Below the pieces are notes generated by a model. That model saw nothing but the letters and a program-made list of their open reading frames with translations. It was not told the DNA's origin and ran no database searches. From positions 94,754,151 through 94,818,150 of the forward strand of contig NC_133120.1 of the NCBI RefSeq assembly GCF_033568475.1: 64,000 nt of DNA, given 5' to 3'. Position 1 is the stretch's first letter, and every line of letters starts with the position of its first letter. Below, one piece after another: positions 37,401 through 48,803 of the stretch. The DNA comes from Henckelia pumila (taxonomy: Eukaryota > Streptophyta > Magnoliopsida > Lamiales > Gesneriaceae). The position numbers and the translations under genes are program-made.

Positions 37401-39243
37401 CAGCTGAAGATTCATGAGCAGAATTATCCGACGCATGACTTGGAGTTGGCAGCAGTGGTCTTCGCTTTGAAAATCTGGAGGCACTATCTGTATGGCGAGA
37501 AGTGCAAGATTTTCACAGACCACAAGAGTCTCAAGTACTTCTTCACACAGAAGGAGTTGAACATGAGACAGCGCAGATGGTTGGAGTTGGTGAAGGACTA
37601 TGACTGTGACATTAGCTACCATCCGGGTAAAGCTAATGTAGTGGCCGATGCTTTGAGTCGAAAGTCGTCAGTGGTATCATGTTTGACCGTACAGTTACCA
37701 CTATAGAGCGAGATTCAGAGATTTGGCTTGGAGTGTTATCCGAGTGGCCATGCACCGAGCTTGTCAGTGTTGACGGTGCAGCCAGTTCTGCGAGATCGGA
37801 TTAGAGAGGGACAGTCTACTGATGAGGAGTTGCAGCGATGGAGACAGAGAGATGAGGCTAGAGGTAACCTCTTGTATACAGTGGAGGATGGTATCGTTCA
37901 GTACCGTGGTAGGATGTGGGTACCGAACGTCGATCAGTTGAGAGCTGGGATTTTAGCAGAGGCTCACACATCTCCGTACTCCATTCACCCCGGAAGTACG
38001 AAGATGTACAAAGATTTGCAGCTATTGTATTGGTGGCCCGGGATGAAGAGTGACATCGGGAGAGTGGTGTCAGAGTGCTTGACTTGTCAGCAAGTCAAGG
38101 CAGAGCATCAGCGTCCAGCAAGACTTCTTAGACCTCTTCCTATTCCGGAATGGAAATGGGAGAATATTACGATGGACTTTGTGGTTGGCTTACCGAGGAG
38201 TTCCAGAGGTTGTACAACGATTTGGGTGATTGTGGATAGACTTACCAAGTCAGCTCATTTCTTGCCGGTGAGGACTACTTATACTTTGACACAGTATGCA
38301 GAGCTTTACATCAAAGAGATTGTTAGACTGCATGGCATACCAGTGTCTATTGTGTCAGACAGAGATCCGAGATTCACATCTGCGTTTTGGAAGAGTCTGC
38401 ACACAGCTTTGGGGACGAGGCTTTTGTTCAGTACAACATTTCATCCCCAGACAGATGGTCAGTCTGAGAGAGTGATCCAGGTTCTCGAGGATCTTCTGAG
38501 AGCTTGTGTCATTGATTTTCGGGGCTCTTGGGAGACTAGACTGTCATTAGTGGAGTTTACCTATAACAACAGTTTTCAGTCGTCTATAGGTATGGCTCCT
38601 TATGCAGCATTGTATGGGAGGAGATGTAGATCTCCTGTGCATTGGGATGAGGTTGGTGAGCGGATTTTGCTGGGTCCTGAGATTGTGCAGCAGACAGCTG
38701 ACATAGTGACTCAGATTCGAGATCGGATGAGGACAGCTCAGAGTCGGCAGAAGAGTTATGCAGATGCCAGACGACGAGATTTGGAGTTCGCTGTAGGTGA
38801 TCACGTATTCCTGAAGGTGTCACCTATGAAGGGAGTAGTGCGTTTTGGCCGGAGAGGCAAGCTTAATCCGAGGTATATAGGGCCCTTCGAGATCTTGGAG
38901 AGAGTTGGCACGTTGGCCTACCGTTTAGCTCTACCACCAGGGCTAGCGGCAGTGCACAACGTTTTCCATGTATCCATGCTTCGGAGATATGTCTCCAACC
39001 CGTCGCATATGTTGGATTTCGAGCCCTTACAGTTGCCACCAGATCTAGTGTATGAGGAGAGGCCAGTGCGGATCTTGGCTAGGGAGGAGCGGAGGCTTAG
39101 GACGCGGGTCATACCGATGGTCAGAGTCCAGTGGCTGAATCACTCGGAGGAGGAAGCTACTTGGGAGACCGAGGCAGACATGAGGACTCGCTACCCGGAG
39201 TTGTTCGGGTAAGTACTTTAATTTCGAGGACGAAATTCAATTT

Positions 39244-39256
39244 AAGGGGGGGAGAA
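39244..39256 (+). promoter_or_regulatory. Polypurine tract of the chromovirus
   Basis: AAGGGGGGGAGAA-type purine run directly upstream of the 3' LTR, the usual primer for plus-strand synthesis. Confidence 0.75.
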
Positions 39257-39257
39257 T

Positions 39258-41897
39258 TGTAACACCCGGTATTTTTAAATACGTAAATCCGCATGCATAA
39301 TTAGGATATTTAATTATTTAAATTTTAGATTTATGGGTTAAATAATTATGTGAATTATTTATGCATGATTTAATTTATTTTCAAGCATTTAACCCATAAT
39401 TAGTGATTTTTATGATTTATGGCATTTTAATTATTTGATCGCGTAGACGGGACCGTGGACGGACGAAATGATAACTTTCTACCCAAATTATTTTATGAGT
39501 CTTTTAGGAGCCCAAAAATATTATTTTGAGATTTATTTCCTCAAAATTTTTAGTATTTAATTTTATATAATTTTAGGAGTCCATTTTTATCCAAATTTAG
39601 CCATTTTAATGACTTTTAATTATTTTTAAAATTTTCTTAATTTGTAATTTCGGGATTTTTATGTCTTTAATTTAAGTTATTAGATTTTAACTTTTATTTG
39701 GAGTTTTAAAACTTTATATTTTATATTTAAAACTTTTAATTTCCTAAAAACCTATTAAATTAAAAACCTAGACTAAGTCTAACCCTAAACCCCACACACT
39801 CACGCCTCCCTTCACCATTAGCCGCCCCACTCCACCTCCTCCATCTTCATCTTCTTCATCTAGCAATCCTCAAGAATTCATAGCTCGTTTTTGAAGGTCC
39901 GAAGCTCGTCGTCGTCGTCCCGTCGTCCCGGAAACGTTCTACGCAACTCGATCTTTGATTCATCGGTGAAAGGCATGTTTTCTTTCTCCATTTTTCGTTC
40001 CCTATCAGTGATTAATAGTGTGCGTGTGTATGCATCAAATTTATTCAAGAAATTTTCAGAAAAACGTTTGCTTTTGGATGTTTGCACCTTGTTCATGTGT
40101 TATTTTCATCATGCTCACGTTTTGCTATGGTGTGTGCACGGCTGCTGGTCAGAAGACGCATGGGGGGGTTCCTTAGGGTCCCTAGGATGGGTTTGGTTGG
40201 ATGGTTAAGGCTGGAAGAGGGCTGGAGTCGAGCTACATCAGATCTAGGGTCCAAGGGTTCGCAGCTTAGGGTTTGGGGGAAAAGGGGTCGGCTGGTGCAT
40301 GCAGGGCCGAGAACCAGCCGACCCATGGCCAGGTTAGGACCGGCAGGACCTTGGGAAGGTCCTGCCGACGGCGGTCCGGCCAGTGGTGGCCGGACTGGTG
40401 CGGAAGGGCTGCTGCACGCAGCCGAGAGGATTTGAGAGAAGGGGAGGATCGGGTTGGGCTGGGTTCTGGGCCTGGGTCGGGTCTGGGTGTCCTGGGTCGG
40501 GTCAGTAGGTTAGTGGGTCGGGTTAAGTTGGTTCGGGTTCGGGTTTGGTGGGCCGGGCTCGAGTCTTTTTAATTTTAAAATATTTTAGGAATTAATTGAT
40601 TTTTGGGCCAATTAATTAGAAATAAAATTATTTGGACTCCCAAATAATTTTATTTGGGCTTTTAAAATTTTAATTAAGTTAGTCCATTAAAAGTTAGTGG
40701 GCCAGTCTTTGGGCTTTTGGGCCCATTGGGCCAGTTTAAGTTGTTATTGGGCCTAGAATGCTTTAATGGACTTTAAATTATTTAATTGGGCTTAGAATAA
40801 TTTTTATTGTGCTTAAGTATGTTATTGGGCCAGTCTCAGTGTTAATGGGCCAGATTTAAGTAAATGGGCTTGAGTGTTAGGGCCAGCAGTCCAGTACAAT
40901 CCATGAGAAATTTGCATGTGTCCTGAATATATATTTAATTATTTTTATGCATTGAAGTTATTTTAATATTTATATGTTAGTAAGAAATTAAATTAAATAT
41001 ATATGAAGGACACACATTTTTATTTAAATACATGCATTCATGAAATAATTTTATGCATAATTAAATGTTTAAGGTTGAGCAATAATAAAATATTTTATGT
41101 TGGAAGTTGAAGTAGTGTGACAATTTAAGGGGGATTCGTCCCCATATGTGAACTATTGAAGGGCAGTTTACTGCCAATTTAAGAGGTGATTCATCGCCGC
41201 CACGTACGTTGGTTTCCACGCTGATCAGTATTTAATGTATGATTTAAGGTTACACTACGGATACAACCATGCGATGTTAGAAAATAATTGCTCAACAATG
41301 TTTATGTATTATGTTATTTAAGTTAAGTTAAGTTATGTTATGTTATGAAATTTTCAAGCATGCTCATTCATGTATATGTATGTATTAGTATTTAATTGTT
41401 TTAAATTATTTTAAACCCTTGTTATGTTAGCATGTTGGGCCTCTAGGCTCACTACACTGGTATGGTGCAGGTGAGTATGTTGAGGATGAGGTTGTACCCA
41501 CCGGAGGCGAGGATGTATGAGCGGGCATGCAGTGACCCCGTGACCGTGATAGATGTCTGAGTCACATGCATGTTTTTGATTATGTCAGCACGTTACACAT
41601 TTTATATTATTTTTCAGTGGTTGTGAGTTTTGAATATTTTATTGAATATTGTCAGTGCATGCAAATTTTAATCATTTTATTTATGCAGTATTTTTAATTA
41701 AATGTTTGACTCAGATATTTATTTTATTTTAAAGAATGCATTTTTATTTAAGTATTTAATTGTTTATTTATTTATTTATTTTTAAATCTTTTTATTCTGT
41801 GCATATATGTATGGGCATATATGTACATATTTTATTTAGTAAGTATAAAAAAAAATTCGCATATTTATTTATTAATTATAGAGTTAGGGTCGTTTCA
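39258..41897 (+). repeat. 3' LTR of the chromovirus
   Basis: It begins TGTAACACCC and ends in CA next to the AATAT target duplication. It is about 99 % identical by eye to the 5' LTR apart from a few indels. Confidence 0.92.
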
Positions 41898-42390
41898 AAT
41901 ATGGTTAAATCAGAAGTGTTTAAATGATATTCATGAAATGTATCATATTCATGATCATCTTCTATTTCAAACCAATTTTTTATTATCAATCTTCCATTTC
42001 TTATAAAGGATGATGACATGATTAATGTATTTTGACTATTTCTTTAAATTAAGGGCTGCATGAGATTTAGGAAGGTTACCTTGTTTGAATGAATCTTGGT
42101 TTTGAGCAGAGGCCAAATCCTTGCTTTCTCTTAACGATCACTTGATCAACTGGTACTTGCTCTATGGATCTCCAGGTTTACTCTAACCATGAATCTTCAA
42201 TGGTTGGTTTCCAACCTTATCCTCCTTACGCCCTGCTTGTTTAGTTATTAGCCATAAGCCTTATTTTTGTTTTTGATTTTATGTTTCTTAGTTTCTGATA
42301 GTTTTCATACGTCTTGTATGAACCAGATTATAAGAAACTTGAGAAGAGAGATACTCAAACTTCACTTATTCATTTACAACACAAACATCT

Positions 42391-42399
42391 CCTTTTATA
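42391..42399 (-). promoter_or_regulatory. 35S-like TATA box of the pararetrovirus
   Basis: On minus TATAAAAGG is followed by a leader that, without the inserted retrotransposon, would run about 630-650 bases to the viral primer-binding site. That is about the length of the caulimovirus 35S leader. Motif and distance support the call; whether it is active is unknown. Confidence 0.55.
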
Positions 42400-43834
42400 G
42401 GCGTGGAGAAATGCATACGATAGTAAAAATAAAGGAAGAGGGGGACCATACTACATAATAGAAAACAGCTCATTTTACATCTGAGTGGATGCCTTTCACA
42501 TGTGGTGTGGTCCACGATTTCATTTATTTTTACATTGTGTCACTTTCTGAATCACTGGTACATTCGGACCATTTTTTTATTGGTTTGTCTTCTTTGACAG
42601 CTGGTTTGTCCTCTTTGACAGATGTTTCTTCTGTCTGAATGGGTTGGCAATGTCCACATTTGTGAGTGGAAATCATTGTTCTCCGGAGCTTCGAATTGAG
42701 CTAACATGGCTTGTTTTTTCTTTTGGATTGTCTCCTTGTGTCCAGTGATTAATAAAATTTTACTAGTTGCAAAATTTATTTTAACCTTTGAGTTTCCATC
42801 AATCTTTCCTGTCTTTGAGATCATGTCAATCAATGTCTTTATTCTTATCTCAGGAAGTGTTGAGATATCCATTACTGGTTTCTCTTCATTTGATCCTTCG
42901 AATAAGAACTTGTCTTTTTGTTTTCGACATTGAATATATATCATTGGTTGATAGAATTTGTTATCATCCCAATCTGGAAGGGTTGAGTGAATACTCAATG
43001 TTAATACTAGATCGTCCTTAAAGACTGCTTTCTTGAACTGGATGATACTATTTCTCAACTGATATGGAAATAGTTATATTTCTTGATTGTTGGGACTGAT
43101 TTCCAATCCACTTAATAATCCATTTGAAAAGAATCTTGCGACTTTATGCACTGGAGCACCTTGCAGTGTTCTTGCTCTTGATATGGTCTGTGTGTCACAA
43201 GTTTGTAGCCAAGATTCTGCAGATGGTTTGGCTATTCTTAAATAGTTTAGTGTTTCAAAGAATTCAGTCTTGAGTTTTTCTGAAAAATTTGTTTTTTCAA
43301 AAATTGGTTTTTGTGGTCGCATATTGACCATCTTTCTTTCTCTTGCTTCAAGGGCACTTTTAAACGTCATTTCTTCTTTTTTTTTTCTTTTTTTTCGGTG
43401 TTGGATGTGACCACCGGTTCTTTCTTCTTTTCTTTTTCTTGGTTATCAGTGTTGGCTGTGACCACTGACTGTTTTTCATTCATCTCCATTATTTTGTTAA
43501 ATGGAGTTGCTAACTTGATTGAAGTTTTTGGTGAGGATGATGATGATGATGTTGTCATCTTTTCTTTAATCCTCTGAATTTTTCCTTTTATATTCTTTTT
43601 TCTTTGTTGAAGAATCTGAATTTCTTCATTTATATCAATCAATTGTTCTTCTAATTGATTTAATTGTTTCATCCTGCACAATAAAACATATATATATATA
43701 ACTGGTTAGAAATTTAACTTTTTTTCATGAGTAACTCGGATAGTTTTATTATGCGTATCATTGCATTTATGAAATTCTTTTGCAAGAATTGAATCAATTT
43801 TCATAAATGAGATTGATTGTCTTTACTCATAGAG

Positions 43835-44000
43835 TAATTCATGTTTCTGAATATAAATCACATTTCATCAATTTATATTCCCCATGCTTTCTGAGGCATG
43901 TTTGGATGACTGAAAGTTATAAAATAATTTATGTCTCTGAATATAAATCTCATTTCATCAATTTATATTCCCCATGCTTTCTAAGGCATGTTCGGACGAC
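43835..44000 (+). repeat. 90-bp tandem duplication inside the pararetrovirus
   Basis: Segments 43835-43910 and 43925-44000 are nearly identical at an offset of 90 bases (TGAATATAAATC, CATTTCATCAATTTATATTC, CCCATGCTTTCT and GGCATGTT in the same order), with about seven differences in 76 bases. Confidence 0.85.
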
Positions 44001-46171
44001 TCGTGGTCATTTTCTGGATCACTTGGGATCTCTTTTGTTATTCCATTACTACGGATAGTATAATTTGGATGAAGTTCTCTGGTTAATACGTCGGGTAATG
44101 AATTATTCGTTCTTTTGACATGTTGGATCTCGAACTGATAATGGTTCAATTTCAATTACCATCTAATTAGCCTTGCTGCATTTCTCCCTGCATTTCTTGA
44201 TATTTTCCTTGTCTTGAAATATGTTAAATTCATATTATCTGTTCTTACTAAAAATGGTTTAGGAATAAGATAAATTTCATAAGTTTTAATTGTGAATATT
44301 AAAGCTAATAATTCTTTTTCATTTGAATGATAATTTAATTGTGCATCTTGAAAAGTTCCTGATGTATAATTGCATAATTCTTCATTTTTTCTAGTAGCTG
44401 TTTTAGTAAGTTCTTCTAAAATTTTTTCTCCTGTATAAGCTTTTAAGCATGCTCCCCAGTATTCATCTGAAGCGTCTGTTTCAATTATTATTATATCTTT
44501 ATTGGAAGGAAAATATAACTCAGGAAGATTACTAATTATTTTCTTTTTAATAGTATCTATATAATTAGTATCTTCTTTAGACCATTTCCACTTGTAGTCT
44601 TGTTTAAGTTTTACCTGAAGAGATTTTCTGATTTCTGCAAGTTTCTTAATGTAATTTCCAGAATAAGTTAATAATCCTAAAAATCTTCTTAATTGATCTT
44701 TATCCTTGATTTCACTAGGAAAATCGTGAATTTTCTTAAGTATATGCTGTTGTAAACAATGTTTTCCATCTTCTATTTGTAATCCTAAATAATTTATTTT
44801 TGTTTTAAACAATTGTGCTTTCTTTTCAGAAAGTATAATTCCATCTTTATGACAAATATATAATACTGTCATGAGGTCTTTATAATGTTGATCTACTGTT
44901 TTTGAATAAATTAATATGTCATCTATATAAACACAACAAAAATCTACATATGATTTAAAAGATTCATCCATATATCTTTGAAAGATACCTGGTGCTTGTT
45001 TAAGTCCGAAAGGTAATACAGTCCATTAATACTGTCCTTTTGGACAACTGAATGATGTAAGTAATTGTATTTATGGTTCTAGCTGAATTTGCCAGAATCC
45101 TGATTTACAATCTAAACTAGAGAAATATATCATTCCTCCTATATAAGATAGTAAATCATTCTTGTTTGGGATGTAATATTCATCCATAATTGTTGCATTA
45201 TTCATTTTTCGATAATCAATTACCATTCTTTTCTTATCAGTGTCTTTTTTACTGACATAAAAGGCTGGTGAAGAGTGTGGACTCTTGCTTGGGATGATTA
45301 TCTTAAGTTTTAGTAATTCTTGAACCTCTTTTTCGAATATTTTTACATCATCCATGTTGCATCTTTTTGGTGCTTCACGGATTGTGATATTAGGGTCTTT
45401 AAGTTTTATTGAAGCAATGAATTGTTTTCTTTTCTTAATTTTGTCCTGAGAATTTTCAGAACAAATATCATGAAATTTCTTCATGATTTCTTTTTCATGA
45501 TTAATTGTTAAAATATTTTCTATTTTTAGTTCTATTGGATTTGTATTTCGTTTATGAAAATTCTTTGTAAATCATTCATTTCCTACACGAAATGCTGTTC
45601 GTATTTTAGGAATATAAATCATTGATGATCCTTTGTTTAAAGTTATGTGATTTTCAAATTGTGTAAAAGGAAGATATTCTCTTAAAAAGTTATTTCATAT
45701 TATAATGTCCATTCCTGATTCTATTTGGTATATAATGGGTATTACAAATTTTGTTTCCTCAATTTCTATTTTTAATTTTTCTGCTACTGTATCAAGCATG
45801 ATTATTGATCCATCTCCTATTCGAACTTTTAATCTTTTATCATATTTCTTTCAATAATGATTTGGAAGTATATGTTTGCTTCCTAAACACATACTTGCTC
45901 TTGTATCAACATAAGCATGTATATGATATGGTTTATGTTCTTTGATTTTAATTTGAATTTTTATATATATACTATTTGGATTGGTTTTGTTTTTATTATT
46001 ATCCATTCTCTCATTTTTTTTAATGAATTTTAAGAGATAAGGGTATAATTGGTATTTATAAACAAAAGTTTCTCTTTCTAGGGAGTTGAAAGTAAGTTTT
46101 ATTTATGTAGGGATTTATAAATAAGTTATAAATTGATTTAGGGAGTGATTGACAATTAACCCTTTTTTTAT

Positions 46172-46536
46172 TTTTATACAAATTAAAATAATATTTATTT
46201 TTTAGCTTTTAATTTAATTTGACTTTTGATTACTTTTTTAGAAGAAAATTTTGTATAGAAATAACTGAATAATTAGGAGAGACTACAATTTTAATAGAAG
46301 AGCCCAGAGACTCTATGTTAAGGGATTTTGATCCTCACTTATGGGATATAAATACGGTATGTGGTGAAAATTTTCAGACAAAATCATTAATTGACGTCTT
46401 GTAATCCCTTTGTATTGTCGAATGAATTTGAAAAGATTTTAGATGAATTGAGATCATCGAATAATTATTTTGTATTACAAAAATACTCGTCATCACATGT
46501 TATGTTCCTCAACAGAGAGGATCCAAATATCATGCT
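46172..46536. other. Spacer with a TATA motif upstream of the hairpin
   Basis: AT-rich sequence with TATAAATA at 46347-46354, about 185 bp before the long inverted repeat. It could be a promoter for a hairpin transcript; otherwise nothing was seen. Confidence 0.3.
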
Positions 46537-46843
46537 AAGATATTGATGTGATTATCATAAAATGGATACTTGGGGGTGGGTAAATTCCCGGGTGAAAAGG
46601 CAGGCGAGTTCCTTATCGGTTCGGAGATAAAAACTGCACGCAGAAGTATGGAGTAGGTTTATGGTATTTTGAGAGAGTGAGTGTGTGCGAAAAAATGAAC
46701 CTACTCTCAAAATACCATAAACATACTCCATACTTCTGCGTGCAGTTTTAATCTCCGAATCGATAAAGAACTCGCCTGCCTTTTCGCCCAGAAATTTACT
46801 CACCCCAGATATCCATTTTATGATAATCGCATCAGATATTCTT
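46537..46843. repeat. Long inverted repeat (foldback, possible small-RNA hairpin)
   Basis: The left arm 46537-46675 and right arm 46704-46843 are reverse complements at about 90 % identity (about 11 mismatches and 3 single-base gaps over ~140 bases). A 28-base loop separates them. Transcribed from either strand, the RNA would fold into one long hairpin. The right arm has an open frame on minus containing KWISGVSKFLGEKAGEFF, while the corresponding frame of the left arm is stopped. This suggests that a gene fragment was duplicated in inverted orientation. Young MIRNA and hairpin-siRNA loci arise this way. A foldback transposon is the alternative; no target duplication was found at the arm ends. 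Confidence 0.8.
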
Positions 46844-48190
46844 CTCAATTTTTCCTACCGATCACACATACTGAGTATGTCTTAACCCGTTGGTATATAT
46901 ATGCTTGTGTTATCATGTTTTGAGAAAACCGTAAATCATTGATAGAAACTTCTAATGAACAGACAAATGAGGGAATCACATAGTCATATGGAATGCTTAA
47001 AAAAAAAGGGTATTCGTCAACATTCATAAATACGATGTTTCAATAAATAATGGCAAGTCACATGCCTTTATAATCCACTTTTCAATATAAAGACAAAATC
47101 GGTGGGCAACGTAGGCACTAATTCTAATTATTTATTTTCATTTCATTTCAATTAAAAAGACCATTCTTGTTCATTTGGCAGGAACCGTGCTGCTTTCAAG
47201 CGTTACATAATAATTTTCAATTATTTGAGCTGATGGATGATAAGCCGTACGGTTTTCAATAAATAAATATGGCAGTACAAATCTTTATTTAACGTGAAAA
47301 TGTTATTTGTTAATTGAGATGTTGAATTTTTTTTCCAAAAATATATATATTTCTTGAATAAATATATTGTCATATTTCACCCCATATTTGTGAAGGAAAA
47401 TAATACATTTTTAAAAAAGTAATGCATTTTGAGGGTCAGAATGAGTCAAATATTTCTCTCATAAAATTGACTCGTGAAACCTTATGCATCTCATCTTATT
47501 TAAATTTTATGTATCTTAAAAATGTAACCTCAAATTATTAGATTTCCCTCTTAGCCTCACTCGCCCATCTTCATAATCCTATGTACTTAGGGAAGTTGGC
47601 CTAGCAAGTCCCAACAGAAAAGAGGAAAGTCACAAGTAACTGGTGCAGCAGTGCCAGATATTTGAACATAGGAAAAGTAAAGAGAAACTGCAGAATTGTT
47701 CAACTATTGTGTCAAGTGTGGCGATCAGTGTCGTATTATCAGGAGGACTGAGTAGCATGCTACATAGATACCAAGATAGCAAGAATGAACAAAATACACA
47801 TAGTTATACACAGGTCAGATTAACATCCATCTCAAGAAAATCCTCTGTTAGAGCAAGCCTACCTTTTCATCTAATCTAACTAGCAAGTAGATCAATTATA
47901 TGTGGTAATCCACATGGAAATGTAACTCAGCGAAGAACAAATATCACTTGGAACTCAGATGTAGATCGGGAAAATGGACTTCTTGCCTTGGTCACCAGAT
48001 ATACAACCAACTTGGCTTACTTCTTTCCCCAGGGAAGAGCTCCTCTTGATATCACGGGCATGGCCATGTTTTCTATCCAACTGCTGCAAATCGATCAGTA
48101 TGGTAGCTCAGTCAATGTACTTGGGTTGGTCCAAAACTTTTCGTCCGCACAAAAAGTAGCAACTGTTCCTTGAAGAAATCTGCATTCGTC
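46844..48190. other. Intergenic region downstream of the WPP-domain-associated gene
   Basis: AT-rich to about 47550, then more balanced. On minus, a segment from 48190 downward begins after an acceptor-like TTTTCAG and reads for about 30 codons (starting DECRFLQGTVATFC) before a stop. This may be an extra 3' exon of the WPP-domain-associated gene or of an unrecognised gene. I cannot assign it. Confidence 0.25.
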
Positions 48191-48803
48191 CTGAAAATAT
48201 ACAAAATTAGACCTGAAGTTACATTATCAATTGCACATACAGAAACTAACACAAGCTAGCTATATCCGTAATGGCGATAGCATGTATGCTGACAATGGCA
48301 GCCCACTTCCACTTTGTGCTCTGATGGTGGACAGTAAAGACAAGGCTTTGCACCATTTTTGATATAGCCATCTCACACCGAATCCATATTTACCGTTTTG
48401 GCCCAGCAATGAAATGCAAACATGTACATGTATTTTTGGACTTCTTTCTGTTCTATTTTCATTTTTTCCCTCTCCCGAAAATGAAGATGGATGTATAATA
48501 AAAGCTGGTCATGCATGCCTCAAAATACATTCTTTTTTGCACAAAACCTTTAATTACACTGGTCTCCGAGTATCAGTTTCCCCTCCCTTTCTCCTTTTAC
48601 TTATTTCCAATTAGCTGACACTTTGCCTACTGAAATGTAATAAAGCAATAGTTTCCAGACCATTCATAAAAGAACAAGGAACAAGCTTCATGTCATCGTA
48701 TGATCAATCTTGACATGATCGGACAGAATAAATGCCAAACACTGAGAAAATCATTTAACAGAAGCTTTTAGGTCAAGCGATCTCCTACCATACATACTGT
48801 GTA
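48191..48803. other. Probable 3' UTR region of the WPP-domain-associated gene, with an unexplained cysteine-rich frame
   Basis: This follows the stop codon at 48804 on minus. Around 48260-48370 (minus) a short frame with CxxCPP, CHC and a further Cys is open but has no clear start or splice support. It could be UTR sequence. Nothing else was seen. Confidence 0.25.

Larger units (their letters stand above)
31752..41902 (+). mobile_element. Ty3/gypsy chromovirus (Tekay/Del-like) LTR retrotransposon inserted in the pararetrovirus
   Basis: The element spans 31757-41897 and is flanked by a 5-bp target duplication AATAT (31752-31756 and 41898-41902). LTRs of about 2.65 kb bound a primer site for initiator tRNA-Met (34409-34420) and a polypurine tract (about 39244-39256). 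In order the parts are: gag with a polyproline start and a CCHC knuckle (about 34581-35660), aspartic protease (about 35870), reverse transcriptase (about 36500-37000, FIDD), RNase H (about 37300-37680), integrase (about 37900-38800) and a C-terminal chromodomain-like tail (to 39212). By eye the LTRs differ at about twenty sites plus four or five indels, near 1 %. At common plant rates that suggests an insertion well under one million years old. It looks almost whole, with about three breaks. Confidence 0.92.
41903..46010 (-). mobile_element. Endogenous pararetrovirus (Caulimoviridae), segment with polymerase, transactivator-like region and 35S-like promoter
   Basis: This is the continuation of the viral fossil on minus. 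From high to low coordinates the parts are: an aspartic-protease-like start (from about 46006), reverse transcriptase (about 45480-44900, with the YIDD core near 44930), RNase H and polymerase end (to about 43960), an inclusion-body/transactivator-like region (about 43680-42550), and an intergenic region with a TATA box near 42395. Together with 28440-31756 it makes about 7.4 kb, close to a complete caulimovirid genome. The genome is circularly permuted, with its ends between the coat-protein and polymerase genes. The polymerase is broken in several places; the whole virus has roughly ten breaks. A 90-bp tandem duplication lies near the polymerase end. Confidence 0.88.
28362..46171. mobile_element. 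Outer frame: terminal inverted repeats with possible 9-bp target duplication around the pararetrovirus
   Basis: At 28371-28400 (plus) and 46162-46133 (minus) the sequences both begin GGG and share 24 of 30 bases, including an identical run of 14 bases (ACTCCCTAAATCAA). They face each other as terminal inverted repeats. TTTTTTTAT lies directly outside both ends (28362-28370 and 46163-46171), a candidate 9-bp target duplication like that of Mutator-like elements, though it is low in complexity. The non-viral sequence inside the repeats is only about 70 bp on the left and 150 bp on the right. Together that is the size of an ordinary MITE. Either the virus inserted into a MITE, or a MULE-type element captured it. 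Confidence 0.5.

Noticed and set aside
46555-46848. A 97-codon minus-strand gene over the inverted repeat
   Set aside because: The frame runs through both arms and the loop of a hairpin, so its second half is only the mirror of the first. A founder gene elsewhere is more likely.
47974-48173. Plus-strand frames downstream of the WPP-domain-associated gene
   Set aside because: Short, overlapping each other, with no motif and no promoter; minus-strand transcription is more likely here.
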